Shown: piece by piece, positions 1 through 11,400 of the stretch
Layout: each line of letters starts with the position of its first letter
Numbering within the stretch: the first letter of the stretch is position 1
The notes under the pieces: model-generated
Seen by the model: the letters and a program-made list of their open reading frames with translations, nothing else
The model's database searches: none
Told to the model about the DNA's origin: nothing
Program-made: the position numbers and the translations under genes
Origin: Pycnopodia helianthoides
Lineage: Eukaryota > Echinodermata > Asteroidea > Forcipulatida > Asteriidae
Assembly (NCBI GenBank): GCA_032158295.1
Contig: CM063244.1
Location: 20,462,815 to 20,526,814 of the forward strand
Direction: 5' to 3'
Length of the DNA stretch: 64,000 bases

Positions 1-898
1 AAAACTATTGGTTTTTGGAACAGCGTGTTCAGTGTAATCCTCTAGTTTTCAAGAAATGTATAAAAACAAGCTTATGGACATTTCATTCTAAATCAATTTG
101 TAATTCTGTGAAAGCAGTAGGTAAACAAAACAAGGCCTGTGGTTTGTCAGGAATTTTCAATAACCTTCATCAGAGTTTTTTGAAAGAGGTAAAGACGCTT
201 GACATAACTTTTGTTTTGACCAAACTACTAGACGTCTTATTGTGGTGATGTAGAGAGTCTTTATTTTCCTAAAATGTAGCAGCTTGTGTTGAAAGGCTCC
301 CTCTTCAGAAAAAGAGGATAAACTTTCACTTTTCAGGAAACACTCATTTACCGTACAACCATACGTCTGGGTTACTCGTTGGAGTTTGGTTTCTGGTGTC
401 ATCAGATAGTAATGTGCTTTTTTTATGCTAAAAAGTGCTGTGATGATTTATTAAAGTGATAACTTATTTTGAGAAGAATATCAACTCCTGCCTTTAGCTT
501 TCCTGAGTTTTTTTCTCCATCTGAGGTTTTGAATGATAGATAAACTATGCCAGCCTGCAATATGAAACCATGAGGGAATGCATGTGCGCAGTACACAGTT
601 AGTTCTGTGCACAGTTGTGCCACCGTACACAACCTTGGCAGTCGAATGGTTTCAAATGGTTGGTCAACTCACTGGAAAATGTTGCCAAGAGTCGCTGACA
701 GTAGGAGGGTTAAACAAATTAAATAAAACAAAAACAGTGGTATGGTTAGAACCACTAAGATGCATCAAGCTTTTGTTTGATCTAACCCTAACAACTGGTG
801 GATAGTAATAGTGGATAGTAATAGCTGCATGTGTGGATTCAAACAAAAATGTAAGAGTAATTTCAAATCGTGTCAAACTGTTGTCTCGTTAATATCAG
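1..898. other. No recognisable exon (presumed FANCD2 intron)
   Basis: AT-rich sequence upstream of the first FANCD2 exon I can support. Short open stretches exist on both strands, but none has convincing splice sites in a compatible phase and none resembles the FANCD2 segment expected here. It is most likely intron. Confidence 0.5.
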
Positions 899-2450
899 GT
901 CGTGAATGCGTTCTCAGGACTAACAGAACCAGAGATGAGAGGCAAGGTCCTTACTAGATTCCGTAACATCACTGAGGTGCAGAATTTAATCCAGACCTGC
1001 TTGGAAGGTATGCCTTTACTTGGAGAAGATCAAAATTCTGAGGTTTAGTAGAATAGTATGGGAGGAGTGCCTTAAAAGAGGGGCTCCAAGGTCAAATTCA
1101 GTTTTGTAATTCACTCATTTTCCATTAGGTAGAGTCCTCATAGAAGTGGGAAAAAATTACAAGTCTCTAATCTCACGTTAAAATGGTGTAAAATGTAAGT
1201 TTTATTTTATACTCTTTCAGAGCGAAATTTAAATATGACGTCATCGGACAGCAAAAACAAATAGGTCTGTACGGTACATTCCAAAGAGGAATTTTAGCAC
1301 CAGTCAAACATTCCGATTCAATGCCATTTGGATGGAGTATCATCAAAATTGTTAGTAGGAAAATGTACTGTACAGATCATATATTTGAAATGTGAAGCCT
1401 TTCAAACATTTTTGGAGTTTGACAAAAAATGCATTTAAAGGAGTAAGAAACACAGTTGGCATTTTACAACATTTAACATGAGGTTAGAGACTTCAAAGTT
1501 TTTTCCCCATTTCTATAGAGACGCTCTCTATTGGAAAATTAGTGGATTACAAAAACCTCTTTACTTAGTGTTTTACTTTTTTGTGGTGTTATATCTATAA
1601 TGGCTGGTCCGAGTATAGGTTAAATTTTTTGAATCAGATTTTAACGGTTCTTTAATAATCTTTTTTGAATACCACTCACATCGATCATTGATTTTAATTT
1701 TTTCACAGAAACACCTAGTTTCATCCCGCCCATGGCAACCTTTGACAGTGACTCATTGCCAAACAAGAGAGGCGCTTCAACTTTTAGCCCATCCAAAAGA
1801 GGACGAAAATCTAAAGAGTAAGACTCAAATACCTCATCGCTGCTACTCACTAGAGTTGATGTTGGTAAATTTATGAAAATCAACCGAGGGAAAATCAAGT
1901 CCGAGGGGAAGAACATATAAATGTCCCAACTGTTAAAGGAATAATATGCATTTATTTCTGTGTATAGCACTTTCTTACACTCGACTAGCATCTTAAAGTG
2001 CTCCTTTTTTGCCATAGGTATGCAGAGCTATGTGTTTGAATTATAAGACCCATTTATGTAGCACTTTGTAAGGCATTATAGGGTGAAAATAATATTCAGG
2101 CAAAAAATCACAATTACATGCACAACTTTAAAACTTACAATAAAAACAGTGGGATGCCCAGGAGAGCATAAAAGTATAACAAAAATGTAACTGTCGCCAA
2201 AAGACTTATATCTCCCAAATCAACTCTTGATGACAGTTCCCTTGGCCACTCAAGCACCAGAATACAACCATAGATGCATCCCAGAATAAATCCCAAAAGA
2301 ATGTGACAACCGGGAATGGGGACGTATCCTCCGTTGACTTGGCCCAGTACAGGACATACTTCAGGGAACTAGACATCGAAGTGTTCAACATCCTCGGCTG
2401 TGGTCTGGTGTCCAGAAGGGTGCTGGATTCTAACATGCGCACACAGGTTG
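899..2450 (+). CDS. FANCD2: FANCD2 exons before the helical C-terminal region
   Basis: Exon 899-1007 (acceptor atatcag, donor gtatgc) encodes a helical segment ending IQTCLE plus one base. Exon 1709-1817 continues in phase with [18 protein letters not shown] and a basic, Ser-rich linker. Exon ~2255-2450 carries [14 protein letters not shown] and ends MRTQV with donor gtacta; this donor, rather than the nearer gttggt, gives the phase needed by the next exon. The 5' edge of the third exon is uncertain: exon 2 leaves two bases, but acceptors at 2255, 2261 or 2285 need none. A 50-bp candidate exon at 1968-2017, with a third-exon acceptor after accatag (start 2272), would repair the phase, but its product is hydrophobic and unlike a linker. 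Confidence 0.75.
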
Positions 2451-5400
2451 GTACTATTCTCCTGTTCAAAACGATTGTAACCAGACTGAGACTGAAAAAG
2501 TCTGACCCAATGATGGTTAATGTAGGGTGTTGTGGCCGAGCGGTTAAGAACACTGAACTCAAGCTCTGGTGCTTCTATTCAGCAGAGTGTGGGTTCGAGT
2601 CCCGGTCGTGACACTTGTGTCCCTGAGCAAGACACTTAACTATAATTGCTTCTCTCCGCCCAGGGGTAAAATGGGTACCTGTGAGGGCAGAGATGGTTCT
2701 TGTGATTGATTTAGCTTAGTAGCACATATTTGTAGCACAGGCTGTATACTCCCCAGGGAGCTGAGATGGTTTAAGGAATGAAACTAATGGCCCAGTGACC
2801 AGGGGTAATAATTGTGATGCGCAGAAGAGTATATTCATACAGGCATTGCGCAATATAAAAGTTCGTTATTATTATTATTATTATTATAATGTTATTAAAG
2901 AAAAGAAAACTCTGCAGCACCTGAATGGGATGTTTCTTTTTCACAGGAAGAAGTCGACTGCATCTTCGGCCTTCAGAGCTCCACTTCCTTCTTGAAGACT
3001 TGAGCCTTAAGTTGGACCACGCACTTGGGTCCTCTGCATCCAAGAGAATAACTTTCCGCAAGGTGGGTATGATAACAAACTACAAAGCTCTCTATCCTGG
3101 GCCTAATTTCATGAAGCTGTTAAGCAGGAAAATCTGATTAGCCAATTTCTTTGCTAAGCAAAAAACTAGTGGGACACCAGTGGCAACAGTGTACACTTTA
3201 TGTAATTTTGGCTGGTGACCTGTTTCTGCTAAGCAATACTTGTGTTTGCCTAGCAGGTTTTTGTGCTGACATGCTTGATGAAATTGGGCCCTGTTGGTAT
3301 TAGGTCAATACGTTACACACATGCTCCTGTACGTCATGGCTTTTGGCTACTTCTGGCTTCAAAGCTGGCATGGGCTTGTGTGTAATTTTACCAAAAATCA
3401 CTCTCTTCATCCTGGGACAATTCTCTTCTGACAGCAACTGATAATTCTGGCAAGACCTTGAGACTTTGCATAACATTACTGGAAGGCAAGTCCATAAACT
3501 GCTTTTGCACCCATCAATTCTCAACGAAACCCTTGCTAATTGCATTTCCTTCGGGCTTCTGTGTGGGGGGCCGGTTTGTGTGAAGTGGGCGTGGCTTACA
3601 GTGGAACCGCTTCACTACAAGCAATGCATTGCTATAATAAATATTATTATTATATCTTTCTGGTAATGAAACCAAGGGACCCTCAAAAGTGACTAGCACT
3701 GTGACCCGTAGGCCTGAAGGTACCTGTATGGAGAAGATGATGAAGAAATGTCAGTTTTAGATGTGGGAGGAAAACCCTAAGTAGGAAAAACCCACACAAT
3801 CAGGTAGGGACTGAAAACCCAATCCACATACAAGGCTCCGGTCCGGGGCCCACAGAGGTGAAAGGCAGGGAAGGAAACCACTGAGCCCACCTGACTGCCT
3901 AGAAGCATCTACGACAACCGAGTCGTTTCATTTTCAAGAGAGAACAGTCCTCATGATACAATTTTTACTTGTACTCTACAGAGTAAAGGAGACAAGAATG
4001 CAGGGTTCTCTCATCTGAATCGCTTCACCCCTCGTCAGATTGCCGTCAAAGCTGTCAAGCTCCTCCCTCATCTCTGTCAACATCTGGAATCCGCAAGTGA
4101 CTACTTCCAGGCAAGTTATAATAATAGTTATAATAATAAATGACCTATGAAATGACCTCCTTATGACCTTTTAGAGCCATGTTAAGATGCACAATTTTCA
4201 AGGAGACACTGTCAAAAACTATACAAACATGCTTTCGCTTGGAGTATTCTGTGGTCAACAGCGGATGATGTAAGTGGTGTTTGAAGCTTTGCATTGTGTG
4301 GAAATAAGAAGTAACTATGAAGAAATAGTAAACTTGCCGGTACAACCGTGTGTTAACCATGTCCTGAAGATGAGCAGAGTATACTGTTCGAAACAGCGAG
4401 ACCACGCCAGCTCTTTTCAGAGCCACACTCCCACAAAAGCGGATGATGTGTCAACTCACTTGGAAGGTTTTGTTTTGGCCATTGCTTACAGCCTAGAGGG
4501 CTTCCGTGAAAGTTTTTCTCAAAAGAGAAAACTTTGTTTATTGATAGTTTCATTTTGACAACAACAATCAGCACAAACTGCTTTTTGAAAGCGAACTTAA
4601 TCAGAAAGCGAACTTAATCACTATACTAGCCAAGAACCCTGTGGAGAGAAGAAAATGAAGGAAGTTTCAGTTTTAGGTGTGGGAGGAAAACCCCAGAGAA
4701 ATATTCCAGGAAAAACCCACGCAATCCGGCAGGGACTGAAAACCCAATCCACGTAGTGCCCCGGTGTGATTTGAGCCGGGGTCCCCAGAGGTGGAAGGCA
4801 AGGCAAGACACCACTACGCCAAACCTGACTGCCCAAAACTGTGATTGTAATTGTCCTTGTCCAATTTAACAGGCTGTGATGACCCAGAATGACGGAATGA
4901 TAGACGGCCCAGCAGCCCACACACCTGTGTACAGTGAGATGGCATCTTGTCTTCACCTGCTTTTGAAATCTCTTCTGTCACTCTTCTTATGGTAAGCAAT
5001 CTCTTGGTGCATAGTTTTTAAGATTTCAAGAAGGGGATTGATTGCTGTTGATGAAAAGCAGACGTAGAGCTATTATATATATCTTGACAGAGTGCTTACT
5101 GTTGATTCTGTAGGATATAAACACAGACCTGATGAGCTATGTTGGCTATGTTTACTTTTACTTTTTACAACACAAACGTGGAGATTTTGTTGTTAGGTGA
5201 AAAGCTTATGGGAAATCCTTCGTTTGTATTTTGTTTCCTGAAGGAATGGTATCCAGTCCAGTGAAAAAAAAAAACCAACTGTTTATGAGGACGCACTGAC
5301 TGTACTCACAGCCCGCACCAAAACCAGTAAAAAATCACAATCCACTCCAAAACAGCTGCAAAAGTAAGTTTAAATGTGGTAGAGTAAGCTTAATACACCA

Positions 5401-8400
5401 GGGGTAATCAAAAACACACATTTCCATTTGTAAACTGTACAGCCCTGTTGACAGAAAGCAGCAAAACAAAATTGTTCGTACTAGTCATTTCCAAGCTCTA
5501 GTTGTTTCACAAATTAATAGTTATGTTTACTGATTAGAATTTTAGAAACAATCTAGGACTGATCTCATACAGAGATTGGTGCGGATCCTGCATGTGAAAT
5601 GCAAGATTTTTAAGAATCCTGAAGACGAGCAATGTACTCTGTTGAAAGTGCTAGGACAATGATCACATCTCTGGTTCTACTTCGAGTCTGAACCACCACA
5701 TATTTCAAGAAGAGACAATTATGACATGGATAAAGGAAACCAGACTGGTCGACGGGCCAGTGCCCAAAACCACAGTATGGGGGTACGTCTGGCCTGCCAA
5801 CAGAGAAGTACAACAGTTTCTATACTACATAAAGCTCAAAAGCATTTTGAGGTTGTATGCTGACCCATTTGGAGTTGAGAAAATATATGGAATAGTTCAA
5901 ATATATCTTGGATAAAAAATGTTGCCTTAATCTTAGAATTAGATACTAGAATGTCCGCTATACCACAGGAATCGATATTTATTTTATGACTGTGTTTTTT
6001 TCTGAATACGAGAATTGCATTCACCTATCTGGAGAAGTTTATGGACACAGTGCCTGATTTCCCCTGTGCTGTCTTGCTCCTCCGCCTCCTGGTTTCACTC
6101 GACAAGCTTTCAGATGGATCAGACAATCGGAACAATTTAGGTAGGCAAACCCTAACAACCCCAGTATCTTCAATAATTTTTCCCGCCCTGGTTTTGAGAG
6201 AGGTTTGATAGATTGACTTCTAGATGAATGTTAAATCTTTCTTTTGACCTTCACCGAGAGTTTAACGGTTAAGACAGTTGGGTCTAATTTTGTGGTGCTG
6301 TTCACTCTACTTATATGACTTATATGACTGTGCAAGGTTGTTGTGACCGAAATAAAGTTTGGGAAGTCAGCTTTGAACTTGTGCATGCCTTGACTGCAGT
6401 CATTGTTTCTAGTTTTGTTATTTGCAACAAAAAAAGAGGAAGAAGAAGAAGTAGTTTGGATTACACGATGGCATTACACGTATTTAATGAAGGACTCTGC
6501 TAGAGTTCAAGCACACACATTCCATATACTCTCTAGCAAAAGCTAGTTTTGAGCCCAAATTCCATGTGATGAACTTTCCCTGCATTTTGAATTTGTGGGG
6601 ATGCATCCATGTGTGTGTGGGTAGACCTATGTATGTAAAAGCTTTAAATGTTGTATGGCTATTGTAAGCTATTTGCGTACCAGTGTTTTGATTATTTCCT
6701 GTGAATTATACAATCTGTAAGTTCTCTGAAAATGAAAATTGATTCCTCAGTCATGCACAAGCCTGGAAAAAAATGTCTGCGTCCAGATGGCTTAAAAAAT
6801 GTGGTATTTTTATACATGTAGCTCTACAGGCTGATCCCACACTATTTTGCTTAAAAGCAAATAAAGTTTTGAAGCATTATTTATTACTTTTAATTTTCTC
6901 TATAAAATTTCTCTATGGGCTGATCCCAAACTATTTGTGCTTTGCAAAGGAATACATTAAGCAACATGTGTGGTTAAGTATATGTAAGACAAAGGTACCC
7001 CAGTCCAAACCCCAGTTACAGATGACATACAGCATTAAGGGAGCAGCACCGACGGGCGTTGTTGAAATCAATGAATGTTTTAATTGCAGCCAACCTGTCT
7101 GAAGGGCTGTTGAAAAGAGATTGGCTTGGGCCAGATGGTAACAGGGAGAAAGGAGCTAAGCACAATGAACTCTTGAAGAGACTGATCAAGTAAGTCAGTT
7201 GAGTGTAAGACGTGTACGAGTCTCGTAGGTAATTCAAACAGTTTGGACATGTTGAGATATTGTCTCATACACACAAATACTCATATTGACTCAATTCACC
7301 CTGACGCCATCGTCACCTAGGATAAATCTTGGTTGGGCCATTTTAGGAATTAGATATATGTAATGATAGACCTATAGTCTAACAACCCTATGCAAAACTC
7401 ACGATATACAGAAGACATTTAAACTACCACCTTGGGGCAAATGTATTACTCAAAAGTATGCGTAGATTGAGTGTAACAACTAGTTATAAAAGGTCAAGAC
7501 ATTGTGTACACTCGGCATGAAGGGAAAAAGATTTTAAAATATACAAAGCTAAATTTCTGTCATTTTATGAAATGATAAGAAATTGTTGTATGGAGGAAGA
7601 AGAAAAATCTTGGTGGGGCCATTTTGGGAGTCGGACTACCTGTGTGTTATTGTGAAGTGTACAACGGTTGGACACAGACGCACCCTGTCTTTACACACAA
7701 TTTGACTCCCAAAATGGCAGACCATGAGCAGTAGTCGTTTTTTACATAAGTTGGATTATGTAACAATGATAAAAATCGTAATAATAATAACATACTCTTT
7801 TTTAGCGCTAAAGTCCACCTAAACAGATGCTCAATGCACTACACAAAGAGGCAAATTAAAAAGCATAGGCCAAACACAAGATTTACAAATACAAATGTAC
7901 AGAAAAGGAGAATCCGAACACATTTCCAAGAAGAGTGGATTTACCCAGTATGCCTTTGTTTATTCTCTGTCTGTTTTGTATGTAATTGCAGCGTCTACTT
8001 GAGCCACACACCTGATACACTGAAAAGCATCCAGGACCTGTGCACTGTTGGGATACCAGAGCTGATAGACTCTAAGGATAAGAATGCATGCTCTGAGACT
8101 TATCCCACACTAAACAGGTAGAGTGTAGTAAAGAACAGATTGAACCTTTTTCAAAAGTGCTTGTTTGAACTAACTTTGCAGTGGTAGGTAATTTTTTGAG
8201 GATTCCTTGGGTTTACTACAAGTTATAAATTGATTTAAAAAAATTCAATAACTTTGTGTTGAACTAAGAAAAGTTTACAAGAGTGGGATTTGAGCCTAGG
8301 ACAGGTAGAGTGTAGTAAAGAACAGATTGAACCTTTTTCAAAAGTGCATGTTTGGACTAACTTTGCAGTGGTAGGTAATTTTTTTGAGGATTCCTTGGGT

Positions 8401-11400
8401 TTACTACAAGTTATAAATTGATTTTAAAAAAATTAAATAATTTTGTGTTGAACTAAGAAAAGTTTACTAGAGTGGGAATTGAGCCTGGACCACCAGGGTT
8501 AACGTGCCGAAACTCTACCGACTGAGCGCCTAACTGTGCGCGTCTGTGTCTCGCATCCAGTTTGGCCTTCAGCCCTGTTGGATATGGGATGCAGAAGTGC
8601 TATATTTTTGGTATTCCACTTGCGCTTGTGTGATAACTAATATTATTTTGTTTTTTAGTTGTTTTCTTCATCTCATATGTAATAGTTACTCCTTTTTAAT
8701 TGTTTGCTGTACTCGCTGTTAATTATGGAATTCAGTGGTTAACAAATCTACTCAAGAATGCAGGGTCGTTGGTTCGAAGGAGTCTTTTTTGTTACCCCAT
8801 AAGACTTGGAAAGCACAGAGTATATGAGGCTTAACACACATCCATGTAGGGTAAAACAAAAATAATATTCTTTACCCCGATGCAATTACTTCATCTATTA
8901 AATATTGATGAACGCCATCTTTTCAATTTATCTACTTTAGCAATCCAAAATACAAAATTGTGGTTGAAGCCCTAAATTGAATTTGATATTGGAAACTTTC
9001 TTGATTGCTTTATTTTTATAGTGTAGCTTTTTAACTACTGGTATGTCTTAAAGCACATGTACTCTCATAAATGATTTTTCTGGTCTTGCCTGTTGAAATT
9101 TCCATTTTACCATTTTGAAATTTACTATTTACAACTTCTCCTCTGGCAACAAGTTTGAATTTTAGTAAACCATGATTATTATAATACAATATTTTACATC
9201 TGCATTCCATGACAGTGCATCTTTTGGTTGCTACTATCGCATCATGTTTGAGCAAAGTGATAATCTGCACACGCGACATGTGCTTTGGGAAGGCGTCGGT
9301 CGGCCCACGCCTGACAGAAGCACGGCTGATCCGTTGGACGATGGCTGTCCGAGTTTTCCAGATTCTGATCAGCATGCTGAAAAAATTTGATGCCAGAAAC
9401 AATTTGAATTCTGCCTTGAAGGTACAATTATTCTCAGCAATATTTCCAACCCGCTTTGCTTGTAAAATTGGTCTCTGAACACATGTGTGCTGCCATGTAA
9501 GAATGTGTGCTTCATAGATGAGTGTTCAAACAGTTCGGTCATCAGTGATTTTGTTTATGTCAAAATAAGTCATTATCGAGAGGGTTAAAGGTATTCCAGG
9601 TATGTTGAACACCACCTGAAGTTAAAACAATAAGAAGACAAAACATCTCGTCTACAATATCAAGAATATAGCATCAATATAAAGTACAGTACTTTGTTGA
9701 TACTGATCAAGGCCAAGTTTCTTAGAGTTACCTAAAGGTTTTATACAGAATCGTTAAAGATTCAAAATAGCATTGTTTAAGTTTAGTCTGAAAGCTTACT
9801 GATTATGAAAGTTCATACTAGAACCATGTTTTCTGTGAAATATTTCCCTCTGAAATGAAGTCATATTCGAGAAAACTGTATCTGAAAACCTATAAAAATT
9901 AAGCACAACAGCTGATTTCGGTTGTTAAAACCAAAATTAACATGCTCAAAAATTGTGCATGGTTTTTCACTATTTTCACCTGACTCACACAAAGGATTAA
10001 GCCAAATTTTCACAGCTTTGTCGGTTCTACCACGAAGAAGGTGGAAAGGTTGGACAGCTTTTTAATTGTTTTTGTTTTTCTTGACCCACCAGAACGGAAG
10101 ACTGTTTGTAGAACTCTTTTTGAATCAAGGGATGCTTCTGCTGAAAAAGCTCTTCCCAGACCACAGGGATGATGTGCTGGCGCTGTTGAAAAACCTGCAG
10201 CAAAGTACACGGTATCTGCAGCACATATGCAGTCACTCAAAGGTTTGCTTTGCTTCCCGTTATGAGGCCTGTTTTTAATGAGATTCTCATTTTGGGGTTT
10301 CAGCATAGATCTAGACTAGATCATGCTTTGCGTGTTGAAGCCATGTGGGTTCACCCATTGTTTTTGTACAAGCGTCAAGATTTGTGCAGCTGGTTATGTT
10401 GCTATATCAATACTGGTTTTTCTTTTGAGTAATGGAGTCGGTCTACCGAGAAATTAAATACATATTCACAGCTTTAGCGAGTGTATTACTAGCCAACTTT
10501 GCTTTACTGTACTGCACTACTTACCCTCAGAATCATAAAAACTGACACAGCGATATTTAGTAGAATAATTAAACAATAAGGAATTGATCTGAACCAGTTC
10601 ACTTCGGATGATGTGTACATAACAAATTTGTCCGGACGGTTGATTACGGATGGAACAACTTCTAAGCGCCCTTAATTGTTTTGGCTGGCAGCCGAAAGGC
10701 TGACGGAAATATCCATCCGAACTTTCCATTGTATTGTGTGCACAGGCAGGCACCTACGTGCTATGCTTTGTTTCACCTGTACAAAGGGGGACACCAAGTA
10801 TTGGAAAGCTTGCCTTGTAGATATCCCTTTTCCGAGGGTTATTGTTTAACCCCCAATTCCAGAACTTTGTCCTGTTGTACAACTGTGGAATACAAGAATG
10901 GACAGGCTGCCCCCATTCTTTATCCTTGTGTTCGGCTCAATTGGAGGTCAAACATCAAATCCTGGTGCTAATTATAAGAACATTTGTTGTCTTTCCTTTG
11001 ACAAGTCAGGGTTTCATTGTGACAACAATATTTTCAAACGAAAACGATTACTAAAGAAGCTCCGAAAAGTTTCCAAAAATAACACCTCGGGTGGGCACAG
11101 ACATTTTTTCAGAGTACCGATTTGAAGTGATTAATTAGTCTGATTTTAATTGGTTAGGCTGAAAAGGACGTGATGCTGACCAATCATGTACGGCCATGAA
11201 GCGATGTCTGGAGAAATTTGTGTACGAAGTGAAGGCTATGATGACGCAGCACAACTGCCCTGAGGCGTTCTGGTTGGGCAACCTCAAAAACAGAGACCTA
11301 CAGGTATGACAATTTTAAAGACTAACTACATACAACTAATAAGAGCTTATATTGGAATAGGAGTGATGTCACCTTTGAATTATGTGACCTTTGACATCAT

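Noticed and set aside
1968..2017. Extra 50-bp FANCD2 exon that repairs phase between exons 2 and 3
   Set aside because: Splice sites and phase fit, but the peptide ([12 protein letters not shown]) is hydrophobic where a polar linker is expected; not strong enough to include.
2527..2610. tRNA-Leu-like gene
   Set aside because: Good A and B boxes, but it continues into a SINE body and ATT tail and has many relatives in the window; it is a SINE head.
9209..9478. Reading the whole exon 9216-9421 in the second frame ([18 protein letters not shown]) as intact FANCD2
   Set aside because: It also aligns loosely, but the only acceptor present (gacag) and the donor of the previous exon give the other frame. 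Either way a one-base conflict remains, so I kept it as a disruption.
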